Assembly (NCBI RefSeq): GCF_036320965.1
Contig: NC_092287.1
Location: forward strand, 14,077,200 to 14,141,199
Reading direction: 5' to 3'
Length of the DNA: 64,000 bases
From: Panulirus ornatus
Taxonomy: Eukaryota; Arthropoda; Malacostraca; Decapoda; Palinuridae
A program made the position numbers and the translations under genes. Within the stretch, counting starts at the first letter, position 1; each line of letters starts with the position of its first letter. The notes under the pieces are model-generated. The model did no database searches. It was given only the letters and a program-made list of their open reading frames with translations, and had not been told where the DNA came from. Positions 1 to 17,427 of this stretch are shown here, piece by piece.

Positions 1-892
1 TACTCTCTCTCCCCAACTCTCATTTGCCCTCTTTTTCACCTCTTGCACCTTTCTCTTGACCTCCTGCATCTTTCTTTTATACATCTGCTAGTCATTTGCA
101 TTGTTTTCCTGCGGAACTCGTCCAAATGCCTCTCTCTTCTCTTTCACTAATACTTTTACTTCTTCATCCCAACACTCACTACCCTTTCTAATCTGCCCAT
201 CTCTCACGCTTCTCATGCCACAAGCATCTTTTGCACAAGCCATCTCTGCTTCTCATGCCACAAGCATCTTTTGTGCAAACCATTACTGCTTCCCTTAATA
301 CATCCCATTCCTCCTCCACTCCCCTTTCGTTCTTTGCTCTAACCGTTTTTCATTCTGCACTCAGTTTCTCTTGGTACTTCCTCACACAAGTCTCCTTCCC
401 AAGCTCAATTACTCTCAACACTCTCTTCAACCCAACATTCTCTCTTCCTTTCTGAAACACCTCTACATATCTTTATCTTCGCCTTCACAAGATAATGATC
501 AGACATCCCTCCAGTTCCACCTCTCAGCACATTAACATCCAAAAGTCTCTTTCGCGCGCCTATCACTAACACGTAACCCAGTAACGCTCTCTGGCCATCT
601 CTCCTACTTACATACGTATATTTTGTAGATGTCTATTTTTAAACCAAGTATTCCCAATCACAAGTCCTTTTTCAGCACACAAATACACGCTCTTCACCTT
701 TTCCATTTACAACACTGAAAACCCCATGTACACCAATTATTTCCTTAACTGCCACATTACTCACCTTTGCATTCAAATCATCTGTCACTATAACCCGGTC
801 TCGTACATCAAATCTACTAACACACTCACTCAGGTGCTCCCAAGCACTTGCCTTTCCTGACTTTTCCTCTCCTGCCAGGTGTATGTGCACCA
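1..892 (-). pseudogene. RTE-type LINE fragment L1 (endonuclease region)
   Basis: The reverse complement matches the endonuclease and linker part of the LINE ORF seen intact in parts at 12922-15917. It runs from the segment for '[10 protein letters not shown]' (near 890) to the linker 'KKRANESWGE' (near 20), and the window edge cuts the rest. Frameshifts and stops break the reading frame. Near 196-277 a stretch of about 40 bp starting CTTCTCATGCCACAAGCATC is tandemly duplicated, which adds a second disruption. The fragment starts next to an LD-SINE tail at about 900. It is dead; no function remains. Confidence 0.8.
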
Positions 893-904
893 AAATATAT
901 TCAT

Positions 905-1141
905 ATATATATATTCTTTCTTTCATACTATTCGCCATTTCCCGCGTTAGCAAGGTAGCGTTAAGAACAGAGGACTAGGCCTTTGAGGGAATATCCTCAT
1001 CTGGCCCCCTTCTCTGTTCCTCATTTGGGGAAAAAAAAAAACAAGAGGCGAGGATTTCCAGCCCCCCGCTCCCTTCCTTTTTAGTCGCCTTCTACGACAC
1101 GCAGGGAATACGTGGAAAGTATTCTTTCTCCCATATTCCCT
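905..1141 (-). mobile_element. LD-SINE copy A (LINE-derived non-autonomous element)
   Basis: This minus-strand copy of the short repeat has, on its own strand, a 5' part with GTGTCGTAGAAGGCGAC, a middle A/T-rich tract, a segment 'CTCAAAGGCC...CTCTGTTCTTAACG', and a tail CTACCTCGCTAACGCGGGAA followed by an A-rich stretch. The tail here is slightly mutated (GCTACCTTGC). There is no ORF. It directly abuts copy B with no (TA)n spacer. Confidence 0.75.
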
Positions 1142-1357
1142 ATCCGACATTTCCCGTGATATCGAGGTAGCGTTAAGAACAGAGGACTGGGCCTTTGAGG
1201 GAATATCCTCACCTGCCCCATTCTCTGTTTCTTCTTTTGGAAAAATAAAAAAAGAAAGAGAGAGGGGAGAATTTCACGCCCCTCACTTCGTTCCCTTTTA
1301 GTCGTCTTCTACGTCACGCAGGGAATACGTGGGAAGTATTCTTTCTCCCCTATCCCC

Positions 1358-1363
<6 letters not shown>
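1142..1363 (-). mobile_element. LD-SINE copy B
   Basis: Second minus-strand copy, placed in the same orientation right after copy A. Its 3' tail is shortened: the A-rich end and the ATAGTTTGAA part are gone, and the copy begins at GACATTTCCCG. Its 5' end is complete (CCCTGGGGATAGGGGAGAAA on its strand) and is followed by (TA)n. The A-B junction without a (TA)n tail suggests a tandem dimer formed by recombination rather than two independent insertions. Confidence 0.75.

Positions 1364-1421
<58 letters not shown>
1362..1421. repeat. (TA)n microsatellite
   Basis: Uninterrupted TA array between the 5' end of LD-SINE copy B and the 3' tail of copy C. It fits the usual (TA)n tail of copy C. Confidence 0.95.

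Positions 1422-4680
<3,259 letters not shown>

Positions 4681-4758
<78 letters not shown>
4681..4758. repeat. (TA)n tail of LINE L2
   Basis: TA array directly after the A run of the L2 3' UTR. It ends at ATACATACAGGG, where a SINE-like B box begins. Confidence 0.95.
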
Positions 4759-4759
<1 letters not shown>

Positions 4760-4762
<3 letters not shown>

Positions 4763-5013
4763 CAGGGTCCCAGGTTCGATCCTGGCTGTTGGAGCTTTGT
4801 ATGTTCTATGAAGGTGCGCGTTCATATACACTTTATTCGTATTCATATAACTTTGCGTTGTACAGTCAGGTTCGGTAAAACGCTATCAGCTGGCTATGTG
4901 TTCTGTTCGGAAACAACCGATAGACCCTTAGATCCGATATACCCGATAGACGTCTCACCATTGTGAGACGAAGGGTATTCGAGTACTTAGTATTTCGAAT
5001 AGTTGTTTCCTAT
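4760..5013 (+). mobile_element. tRNA-derived SINE-like fragment, body
   Basis: It begins with a Pol III B-box-like GGTTCGATCCTGG near 4772, then an AT-rich body with no ORF. The same 'GGGTCCCAGGTTCGATCCTG' stretch recurs near 5065, so the two pieces look like members of one tRNA-derived SINE family. The A box is missing here, cut off by the (TA)n array. Confidence 0.5.
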
Positions 5014-5093
5014 TATACAGTCCCTTAGCCTACCGGTTAGCATGCCTGCCTCTTGAACAAGGGGTCCCAGGTTCGATCCTGGTTATTATTTAT
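5014..5093 (+). mobile_element. tRNA-derived SINE-like fragment, promoter head
   Basis: It carries an A-box-like TAGCCTACCGGTTAGCATG and, about 40 bp downstream, a B-box-like GGTTCGATCCTGG, the spacing of a tRNA-type internal Pol III promoter. It does not fold into an acceptable tRNA (no matching acceptor stem), so I call it SINE and not tRNA. It is cut off by the minus-strand LINE L3 tail. Confidence 0.55.
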
Positions 5094-5232
5094 TTATTTT
5101 TCTTTGTCGCTGTCTCCCGCGTTAGCGAGATAGCGCAAGGAAACAGACGAAAGAATGGCCCAACCCACCCACATACACATGTATGTACAGAGACGTCCAC
5201 ACACGCAAATGTACATTCCTATACATCTCAAC

Positions 5233-5353
<121 letters not shown>

Positions 5354-5605
5354 CACAGAAATATTCATATATACACATGTACATAATTCATACTGTCTGC
5401 TTTTATTCATTATCATCGCCACCTCGCCACACATGAAATAACAACCCCCTCCTCCGTCAAGTGTGCTAGGTACCGCTAGTAAAAGACAACAAAGGCCCCA
5501 TTCGTTCACACTCAGTCTTTAGCTGTCATGTAATAATGCACCGAAACCACAGCTCCCTTTCCACATCCAGGCCCCACAGAACTTCCATGGTTTACCCCAG
5601 ACGCT

Positions 5606-8600
5606 TCACATGCCCTGGTTCAATCCACTGACAGCACGTCGACACAGGTATACCACATCGTTCCAATTCACTCTATTCCTTGCAAGCCTTTCACCCTCCT
5701 GCATATTCAGGCCCCGATCACTCAAAATCTTTTTCACTCCATTTTTCCACCTCCAATTTGGTCTCCCACTTCTCCTCGTTCCCTCCACATCTGATATATA
5801 TATCCTCTGGGTCAATCTTTAATCACTCATTCTCTCCATGTGGCCACACCATTTCAAAACACCCTCTTCTGCTCTCTCAGCCACACTCTCAATTTTACCA
5901 CACATTTGTCTTACCCTATTATTTCTTACTCGATCAAACCACCTCACATCACATATTGTCCTCAAACATCTCATTTCCAGCGCATCCCCCCTCCTGCGCA
6001 CAACTCTATTCATAGCCCAAGCCTCGCAATCTTGTTGGAACCTACAACATTGTTGGAACCACTATCCCTTCAAATATACCCATTTTTGCTTTCCGAGATA
6101 ATATTCTCGACTTCCACACATTCTTCAAGGCTTCCAGAATTATCGCCCCCTTTCCCACCCTATGATTCACTTCCTCTTCCATGGTTCCATCCGCTGCCAA
6201 ATCCAATCCCAGATATCTAAATCACTTCACTTCCTCCTGTTTTTCTCCATTCAAACTCACCTCCCAATTAACTTGACCCTCAACCCTACTATAGCTAATA
6301 ACCTTGCTCTTATTCACATTTACTCTCAACTTTCTTTTTCACACACTATATCAAACTCAGTCACCAGCTTCTGCAGTTTCCCACATGAATCAGCCACCAG
6401 TGATGTATCATCAGCGAACAACAACTGACTCACTTCCCAAGCTTTCTCATCCACAACGGACTGCATAATTGCCCCTCTTTCCAAAACTCTTGCATTCACC
6501 TCCCTAACAACCCCATCCATAAACAAATTAAACAACCATGGAGACATCACACACCCATGCCGTAAACCTATATTCACTGAGAACCAATCACTTTCCTCTC
6601 TTCCTTAAATGTACACATGTCTTACATCCTCGATAAAAACTTTTCACTGCTTCTAACAACTTGCCTCTCACACCATATATTCTTAATAGCTTCCACAGAG
6701 CATCTTTATCAACGCTATCATATGCCTTCTCCAGACCCATAAATGCCACACACAAATCCATTTGCTTTTTTAGGTATTTCTCATATACATTCCTCAAAGC
6801 AAACACCTGATCCACATATCCTCTACGACTTCTGAAACCACACTGCTCTTCCCTAATCTGATGCTCTGTACATGCCTTCACCCTCTCTATCAATACCCTC
6901 CCATACAATTTACTAGGAATACTCAACAAACTTATACATCTGCAATTTGAGCACTCACCTTTGTCCCCTTTGCCTTTGTACAATGGCACTATGCAATCAT
7001 TCCGCCAATCCTCAGGCACCTCACCATGAATCATCCATACATTAAATAACCTTACCAACTAGTCAACAACCCAGTAACACCCTTTTTTTTTATAAATTCC
7101 ACTGCAATATCATCCAAACCCGCTGCCTTGACGTTTTTCATCTTCCGCAAAGCTTTTACTACCTCTTCTCTGTTTACCAAATCATTTTCCCTAACCCTCT
7201 CACTTTGTACACCACCTCGACCAAAACATTCTATACCTGCCATTCTATCATCAAACACATTCAACAAAACTTCAAAATACTCACTCCACCTCCTTCTCAT
7301 TTCATCACCACTTGTTATCACCTCCCAATTAACCACCTTCACTGAAGTTCCCATTTGTTCCCTTGTCTTAGGCACTTTAATTACCTCCTTCCAAAACGTG
7401 TTTTTATTCTCCCTAAAATATAATGATACTCTCTCACCCCAACATTCATTTGCTCTCTTTTTCGCCTCTTGCATCTTTCTATTGACGTCCTGCCTCTTTC
7501 TTTTATACATCTCCCATTCATTTGCTTCATTTCCCTGCAAAAATCTTCCAAATGCCACTCTCTACACTTTCACTAATAATCTTACTTTTTCATCCCACCA
7601 CTCACTACCCTTTCTAATTTGTCCACTTCTCACGCTTCTCAAGCCACAAGCAACTTTTGCGGAAGCCATCACTGCTTCCCTAAATACATCCCATTCCTCC
7701 CCCAATCCCCTTACCTCCTCTGTTCTCACCTTTTTCCATTCTGTACTCAGTCTTTCCTGGTCCTTGCTCACACAAGTCTCCTTCCCAAGCTCACTTACTC
7801 CCACCACTCTCTTCACCCCAACATTCTCTCTTCTTTTCTGAAAACCTCTACAAATCTTCACCTTCACCTCCACGAGATAATGATCAGACATCCCTCCAGT
7901 TGCGCCTCTCAGCACATTAACGTCCAAAAGTCTCTCTTTTGCGCCCCCATCAATGAACACGTAATCCAATAACGCGCTCTGGCCATCTCTCCTACTTACA
8001 TACGTATACTTATGTATATCTCTCTTTTTAAACCAGGCATTCCGAATTACCAGTCCTTTTTCAGCACATAAATCTACAAGTTCTTCACCAGTTCCATTTA
8101 CAACACTGAAAACCCCATGTATATCAATTATTCCCTCAACTGCCACATTACTCACTTTTGCATTCAAATCGCCCATCACTATAACCCGGTCACGTGCATC
8201 AAAACCACTAACACATTCATTCAGCAGCTCCCAAAACACTTGCCTTTCATGATCTTTCTTCGCATGCCCAGGTGCATATGCACCAATAATCACCCATCTC
8301 TCTAAATCAACTTTCAATTCTCCTCATATCAATCTAGAGTTTACTTTCTTACACTCTATCACTTACTCCCACAACCCCTGTTTCCGTAGTAGTGCTACTC
8401 CTTCCCTTGCTTTTGTCCACTCACTAGCCCCTGACTTTACTCCAAAGACATTCCCAAACCACTCTTCCCCTTTACTCTCAATCTTCGTTTCACTTAGAGC
8501 CAAAACATCCAGGTTCCTTTTCTCAAACATACTACCTATCTCTCCTTTTTTCTCATCTTGTTTACATCCGCACACATTTAGACACCCCAATCTGAGCCTT
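5606..8600 (-). pseudogene. LINE ORF of L3, multiply frameshifted
   Basis: Blocks of the same ORF follow each other in several frames. From the 5' end: endonuclease start 'CLNVCGCKQDEKKG' (about 8590), GDLNAKV and SDHYLV (about 8170-7890), the linker and RT start (about 7560-7060), RT core 'FMGLEKAYDSVDKDALWK' (about 6740), 'FADDTSLVADSCGKL' (about 6410) and the C-terminal 'RRSGRPNWRWKNG' (about 5750). Stops and frameshifts separate the blocks, and TTG is kept at the 'IVPLYKG' site. It is non-coding today. Confidence 0.85.
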
Positions 8601-8728
8601 CGAGGAGGAAGCGAACTCCCCGCGTGACTCCTTCTTCTGTTTCCCCTTTTAGAAAGTTAAAATACAAGGAGGGGAGGGTTTCTAGCACTCCGTTTCCGTC
8701 CCTTTAGTGGCCTCCTACGACACGTGAG

Positions 8729-8730
<2 letters not shown>

Positions 8731-8779
<49 letters not shown>
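8731..8779. repeat. (TA)n at a head-to-head junction
   Basis: About 49 bp. The 5' end of minus-strand LINE L3 lies on the left and the 5' end of plus-strand LD-SINE copy E on the right. Confidence 0.95.
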
Positions 8780-8780
<1 letters not shown>

Positions 8781-8992
8781 TTCCCACGTATTCCCTGCGT
8801 GTAGTAGAAGGCGACTAAAAGGGGAGGGAGCAGGGGGTTGGAAATCCTCCCCTCTCATTGTTTTTTTTTTAATTTTCCAAAAGAAGGAACAGAGAAGGGG
8901 GCCAGGTGAGGATATTCCCTCAAAGGCCCAGTTCTCTGTTCTTAACGCTACCTCGCTAACGCGGGAAATGGCGACTAGTTTGAAAAAAAATA
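8780..8992 (+). mobile_element. LD-SINE copy E
   Basis: Plus-strand copy from CTTCCCACGTATTCCCTGCG to GCGGGAAATGGCGACTAGTT plus an A run and (TA)n. It lacks only the first few bases (the GGGGATAGGGGAGAAAG part), which are replaced by (TA)n. Confidence 0.85.

Positions 8993-9349
<357 letters not shown>

Positions 9350-9395
<46 letters not shown>
9350..9395. repeat. (TA)n tail
   Basis: TA array between the LINE tail fragment and LD-SINE copy F. Confidence 0.95.
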
Positions 9396-9397
<2 letters not shown>

Positions 9398-9632
9398 CCT
9401 TCGGGATAGGGGAGAAAGAATACTTCCCACGTATTCCCTGCGTGTCGTAGAAGACGACTAAAACGGGAGGGAGCGGGGGGGGCTGGAAATCCTCCCTTCT
9501 CGTTTTACTTAAATTTTCCAAAAGAAGGAACAGAGAAAAGGGCCATGTGATGATATTCCCTCAAAGGCCCAGTCCTCTGTTCTTAACGCTACCTCGCTAA
9601 TGCAGGAAATGGCGAATAGTTTGAAAGAAAAG

Positions 9633-9633
<1 letters not shown>
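9396..9633 (+). mobile_element. LD-SINE copy F
   Basis: Plus-strand, nearly complete copy: CGGGATAGGGGAGAAAGAAT at the 5' end, GCTACCTCGCTAATGCAGGA in the tail, then an A-rich run and (TA)n. Confidence 0.85.
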
Positions 9634-9725
<92 letters not shown>

Positions 9726-9732
9726 TATATAC
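9634..9732. repeat. (TA)n between two tail-to-tail LD-SINE copies
   Basis: About 100 bp of TA repeats with two single-base breaks. Copy F (plus) and copy G (minus) both end here, so it may be two fused tails. Confidence 0.95.
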
Positions 9733-9847
9733 ATGTATTTCTTTTTCTTTCAAACTATTCGCAATTTCCCGCATTAGCGAGGTAGCGTTAAGAACAGAGG
9801 ACTGGCCCTTTGTGGGAATATCCTCACCTGGCACCCTTCTCTGTCCC
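9733..9847 (-). mobile_element. LD-SINE copy G, 5'-truncated
   Basis: Minus-strand copy keeping the tail and the 'CTCAAAGGCC' middle. It ends at GGGACAGAG (own strand), where (TA)n replaces the LINE 5'-UTR-like half. Confidence 0.8.
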
Positions 9848-11839
<1,992 letters not shown>

Positions 11840-12895
11840 TGGAGGAAGTGAAGTGTTTTAGATATCTGGGAGTGGATCTGGCAGTGGATGGAACCATGGA
11901 AGCGGAAGTGGATCATAGGGTGGGGGAGGGGGCGAAAATTCTGGGAGCCTTGAAGAATGTGTGGAAGTCGAGAACATTATCTCGGAAAGGAAAAATGGGT
12001 ATGTTTGAAGGAATAGTAGTTCCAACAATGTTGTATGGTTGCGAGGCGTGGGCTATGGATAGAGTTGTGCGCAGGAGGATGGATGTGCTGGAAATGAGAT
12101 GTTTGAGGACAATGTGTGGTGTGAGGTGGTTTGATCGAGTAAGTAACGTAAGGGTAAGAGAGATGTGTGGAAATAAAAAGAGCGTGGTTGAGAGAGCAGA
12201 AGAGGGTGTTTTGAAATGGTTTGGGCACATGGAGAGAATGAGTGAGGAAAGATTGACCAAGAGGATATATGTGTCTGAGGTCGAGGGAACGAGGAGAAGT
12301 GGGATACCAAATTGGAGGTGGAAAGATGGAGTGAAAAAGATTTTGAGTGATCGGGGCCTGAACATGCAGGAGGGTGAAAGGAGGGCAAGGAATAGAGTGA
12401 ATTGGATCGATGTGGTATACCGGGGTTGACGTGCTGTCAGTGGATTGAATCAGGGCATGTGAAGCGTCTGGGGTAAACCATGGAAAGTTGTGTGAGGCCT
12501 GGATGTGGAAAGGGAGATGTGGTTTCGGGCATTATTGCATGACAGCTAGAGACTGAGTGTGAACGAATGGGGCCTTTGTTGTCTTTTCCTAGCGCCACCC
12601 CGCACACATGAGGGCGGAGGGGGATGGCATTCCATGTGTGGCGAGGTGGCGATGGGAATGAATAAAGGCAGACAGTGTTAATTGTGTGCATGGGTATATA
12701 TATGTATGTGTCTGTGTGTGTATATATATGTGTACATTGAGATGTATAGGTATGTATATTTGCGTGTGTGGAAGTGTATGTATATACATGTGTATGGGGG
12801 TGGGCTGGGCCATTTCTTTCGTCTGTTTCCTTGCGCTACCTCGCAAACGCGGGAGACAGCGACAAAGCAAAATAGAATATAAATAAATATATATA
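11840..12895 (+). mobile_element. RTE-type LINE copy L8, 3' portion with long 3' UTR
   Basis: It starts at '[13 protein letters not shown]' inside the RT, and the frame is open from the (TA)n array to the TGA at 12427-12429. The 3' UTR is the long form (12430-12870). It includes a first tail-like module (CTAGCGCCACCCCGCACACA, near 12590) and the true tail (GCGCTACCTCGCAAACGCGG, near 12832). A short (TA)n follows. Confidence 0.85.
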
Positions 12896-12904
12896 CATAT
12901 ATAT

Positions 12905-15900
12905 ATATATCTGTTTCTAAAATGGGAAACAGAAGAAGGAGTCACGCGGGGAGTGCTCATCCTCCTCGAAGGCTCAGATTGGGGTGCCTAAATGTGTGTG
13001 GATGTAACCAAGATGTGAAAAAAGGAGAGATAGGTAGTATGTTTGAGGAAAGGAACCTGGATGTTTTGGCTCTGAGTGAAACGAAGCTCAAGGGTAAAGG
13101 GGAAGAGTGGTTTGGGAATGTCTGGGGAGTAAAGTCAGGGGTTAGTGAGAAGACAAGAGCAAGGGAAGGAGTAGCAATACTCCTGAAACAGGAGTTGTGG
13201 GAGTATGTGATAGAATGTAAGAAAGTAAATTCTCGATTAATATGGGTAAAACTGAAAGTTGATGGAGAGAGATGGGTGATTGTTGGTGCATATGCACCTG
13301 TGCATGAGAAGAAAGATCATGAGAGGCAAGTGTTTTGGGAGCAGCTGATTGAGTGTGTTAGTGGTTTTGATGCACGAGACCGGGTTATAGTGATGGGTGA
13401 TTTGAATGCAAAGGTGAGTAATGTGGCAGTTGAGGGAATAATTGGTATACATGGTGTGTTCAGTGTTGTAAATGGAAATGGTGAAGAGCTTGTAGATTTA
13501 TGTGCTGAAAAAGGACTGATGATTGGGAATACCTGGTTTAAAAAGCGAGATATACATAAGTATACTTATGTAAGTAGGAGAGATGGCCAGAGAGCGTTAT
13601 TGGATTACGTGTTAATTGACAGGCGTGCGAAAGAGAGACTTTTGGATGTTAATGTGCTGAGAGGTGCAACTGGAGGGATGTCTGATCATTATCTTGTGGA
13701 GGCTAAGGTGAAGATTTGTATGGGTTTTCAGAAAAGAAGAGTGAATGTTGGGGTGAAGAGGGTAGTGAGAGTAAGTGAGCTTGGGATGGAGACTTGTGTG
13801 AGGAAGTACCATGAGAGACTGAGTACAGAATGGAAAAAGGTGAGAACAATGGAAGTAAGGGGAGTGGGGGAGGAATGGGATGTATTTAGGGAATCAGTGA
13901 TGGATTGCGCAAAAGATGCTTGTGGCATGAGAAAAGTGGGAGGTGGGTTGATTAGATAGGGTAGTGAGTGGTGGGATGAAGAAGTAAGAGTATTAGTGAA
14001 AGAGAAGAGAGAGGCATTTGGACGATTTTTGCAGGGAAAAAATGCAATTGAGTGGGAGATATATAAAAGAAAGAGACAGGAGGTCAAGAGAAAGGTGCAT
14101 GAGGTGGAAAAAAGGGCAAATGAGAGTTGGGGTGAGAGAGTATCATTAAATTTTAGGGAGAATAAAAATATGTTCTGGAAGGAGGTAAATAAAGTGCGTA
14201 AGACAAGGGAGCAAATGGGAACTTCAGTGAAGGGCGCAAATGGGGAGGTGATAACAAGTAGTGGTGATGTGAGAAGGAGATGGAGTGAGCATTTTGAAGG
14301 TTTGTTGAATGTGTTTGATGATAGAGTGGCAGATATAGGGTGTTTTGGTCGAGGTGGTGTGCAAAGTGAGAGGGTTAGGGAAAATGAGTTGGTAAACAGA
14401 GAAGAGGTAGTAAAAGCTTTGCGGAAGATGAAAGCCGGCAAGGCAGCAGGTTGGGATGGTATTGCAGTGGAATTTATTAAGAAAGGGGGTGACTGTATTG
14501 TTGACTGGTTGGTAAGGATATTTAATGTATGTATGACGCATGGTGAGGTGCCTGAGGATTGTCGGAATGCGTGCATAGTGCCATAGTACAAAGGCAAAGG
14601 GGATAAGAGTGAGTGCTCAATTTACAGAGGTATAAGTTTGTTGAGTATTCCTGGTAAATTATATGGGAGGATACTGATTGAGAGGGTGAAGGCCTGTACA
14701 GAGCATCAGATTGGGAAGAGCAGTGTGGTTTCAGAAGTGGTAGAGGATGTGTGGATCAGGTGTTTGCTTTGAAGAATGTATATGAGAAATACTTAGAAAA
14801 GCAAATGTATATGTATGTAGCAATTATGGATCTGGAGAAGGCATATGATAGAGTTGATAGAGATGCTCTGTGGAAGGTATTAAGAATATATGGTGTGGGA
14901 GGCAAGTTGTTAGAAGCAGTGAAAAGTTTTTATCGAGGATGTAAGGCATGTGTACGTGTAGGAAGAGAGGAAAGTGATTGGTTCTCAGTGAATGTAGGTT
15001 TGCGGCAGGGGTGTGTGATGTCTCCATGGTTGTTTAATTTGTTTATGGATGGGGTTGTTAGGGAGGTGAATGCAAGAGTTTTGGAAAGAGGGGCAAGTAT
15101 GAAGTCTGTTGGGGATGAGAGAGCTTGGGAAGTGAGTCAGTTGTTGTTCGCTGATGATACAGCGCTGGTGGCTCATTCATGTGAGAAACTGCAGAAGCTG
15201 GTGACTGAGTTTGGTAAAGTGCGTGAAAGAAGAAATTTAAGAGTAAATGTGAATAAGAGCAAGGTTATTAAGTACAGTAGGGTTGATGGTCAAGTCAATT
15301 GGGAGGTGAGTTTGAATGGAGAAAAACTGGAGGAAGTGAAGTGTTTTAGATATCTGGGAGTGGATCTGGCAGCGGATGGAACCATGGAAGCGGAAGTGGA
15401 TCATAGGGTGGGGGAGGGGGCGAAAATTCTGGGAGCCTTGAAGAATGTGTGGAAGTCGAGAACATTATCTCGGAAAGCAAAAATGGGTATGTTTGAAGGA
15501 ATAGTGGTGCCAACAATGTTGTGTGGTTGCGAGGCTTGGGCTATGGATAGAATTGTGCGCAGGAGGATGGATGTGCTGGAAATGAGATGTTTGAGGACAA
15601 TGTGTGGTGTGAGGTGGTTTGATCGAGTAAGTAACGTAAGGGTAAGAGAGATGTGTGGAAATAAAAAGAGCGTGGTTGAGAGAGCAGAAGAGGGTGTTTT
15701 GAAATGGTTCGGGCACATGGAGAGAATGAGTGAGGAAAGATTGACCAAGAGAATATATGTGTCGGAGGTGGAGGGAACGAGGAGAAGAGGGAGACCAAAT
15801 TGGAGGTGGAAAGATGTAGTGAAAAAGATTTTGTGTGATCGGGGCCTGAGCATGCAGGAGGGTGAAAGGAGGGCAAGGAATAGAGTGAATTGGAGCGATG

Positions 15901-16100
15901 TGGTATACCGGGGTTGACGTGCTGTCAGTGGATTGGATCAAGGCATGTGAAGCGTCTGGGGTAAACCATGGAAAGCTGTGTAGGTATGTATATTTGCGTG
16001 TGTGGACGTATGTATATACATGTGTATGTGGGTGGGTTGGGCCATTTCTTTCGACTGTTTCCTTGCGCTACCTCGCAAACGCGGGAGACAGCGACAAAGG

Positions 16101-16127
<27 letters not shown>
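12905..16127 (+). mobile_element. RTE-type LINE copy L4, most complete ORF in the window
   Basis: It begins with a short stretch of 5' UTR (TCTGTTTCTAAAATGGGAAA) and has the whole ORF region, short-form 3' UTR (15918-16100), the tail with GACAGCGACAAAGG, an A run of about 28 and then (TA)n. It gives the ORF start and the 5' codons that L2 lacks, so it is the best template for the family ORF of about 998 codons. Confidence 0.9.
12922..15917 (+). pseudogene. LINE ORF: APE endonuclease-reverse transcriptase (L4), three lesions
   Basis: ATG at 12922 follows the 5' UTR and is the first in the frame. Endonuclease motifs: CLNVCG (22-27), LALSETK (about 52), GDLNAKV (Asp160) and SDH (254-256). RT motifs: MDLEKAYD, LRQGCVMSPW and FADD. 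The C-terminus has [13 protein letters not shown] and RRRGRPNWRWKD. Lesions: TAG at 13957-13959 (Lys in L2); TAG at 14584-14586, the same stop at the same codon as in L2; and a 1-base deletion near 14714 (GATTGGGAAGAG for GATTGGGGAAGAG) that shifts frame. The ORF closes with TGA at 15915-15917. The 998-aa size and single-ORF layout fit RTE. Confidence 0.9.
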
Positions 16128-16189
<62 letters not shown>

Positions 16190-16190
16190 A
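16128..16190. repeat. (TA)n tail of LINE L4
   Basis: TA array after an A run. The next LINE fragment (L5) starts directly at its right edge. Confidence 0.95.
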
Positions 16191-17336
16191 CAAACGTGTA
16201 GGAAGAGAGGAAAGTGATTGGTTCTCAGTGAATGTAGGTTTGCGGCAGGGGTGTGTGATGTCTCCATGGTTGTTTAATTTGTTCATGGATGGGGTTGTTA
16301 GGGAGGTAAATGCAAGAATTTTGGAAAGAGGGGCAAGTATGAAGTCTGTTGTGGATGAGAGAGCTTGGGAAGTGAGTCAGTTGTTGTTCGGTGATGATAC
16401 AGTGCTGGTGGCTGATTCATGTGCGAAACTGCAGAAGCTGGTGACTGAGTTTGGTAATGTGTGTGAAAGAAGAAAGTTAAGAGTAAATGTGAATAAGAGC
16501 AAGGTTATTAGGTACAGTTGTGTTGAGGGTCAAGTCACTTGGGAGGTAAGTTTGAATGGAGGAAACCTGGAGGAAGTAAAGTGTTTTAGGTATCTGGGAG
16601 AGGATCTTGCAGCGGATGGAACCATGGAAGCGGAAGTGGATCATAGGGTGGGGGAGGGGGCGAAAATCCTGTGAGCCTTGAAGAATGTGTGGAAGTCGAA
16701 CATTATCTCTGAAAGCAAAAATGGGTATATTTGAAGGAATAGTGGTTCCAACAACGTTTTATGGTTGCGAGGCGTGGGCTATGAATAGAGTTGTGAGCAG
16801 AAGGATGGATATGCTGGAAATGAGATGTTTGAGGACAATGTGTGGTGTGAGGTGGTTTGATCGAGTAAGTAACGTATGGGTAAGAGATATGTGTGGAAAT
16901 AAAAAGAGCGTGGTGGAGAGAGCAGAAGAGGGTGTTTTGAATTGGTTTGGGCACATGGAGAGAGTGAATGAGGAAAGATTGACCAAGAGGATGTATGTGT
17001 CGGAGGTGGAGGGAACGAGGAGAAGTGGGAGACCAAATTGGAGTTGGAAAGATGGAGTGAAAAAGATTTTGTGTGATCGGTGCCTGAACATGCAGGAGGG
17101 TGAAAGGAGGGCAAGGAATAGTGAATTGGATCGATGTGGTATACCGGGGTTGACGTGCTGTCAGTGGATTGAATCAGGGCATGTGAAGCGTCTGGGGTAA
17201 ACCATGGAAAGCTGTGTTGGTATGTATATTTGCGTGTGTGGACGTATGTATATACATGTGTATGGGGATGGGTTGGGCCATTTCTTTCGTCTGTTTCCTT
17301 GCGCTACCTCGCAAACGCGGGAGACAGCGACAAAGC

Positions 17337-17353
<17 letters not shown>
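16191..17353 (+). mobile_element. RTE-type LINE copy L5, RT C-terminal half
   Basis: It starts within 'KACVRVGREESDW' and runs through the RT palm ('LLFGDDTVLVADS', with FADD changed to FGDD), the C-terminal domain and a short-form 3' UTR with tail, A run and (TA)n. A TGA at 16672-16674 and a deletion near 16698 break the ORF. It is inserted in line, same orientation, in the (TA)n tail of L4. Confidence 0.85.
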
Positions 17354-17422
<69 letters not shown>

Positions 17423-17427
17423 TTTTT
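17354..17427. repeat. (TA)n followed by a T run
   Basis: About 50 bp of TA repeats, then 23 T. The T run may be an A tail of opposite polarity, or slippage at the junction with L6. Confidence 0.9.

Noticed and set aside
5014..5093. tRNA gene
   Set aside because: A and B boxes are present, but there is no matching acceptor stem and no clean anticodon arm. It reads better as a tRNA-derived SINE head.
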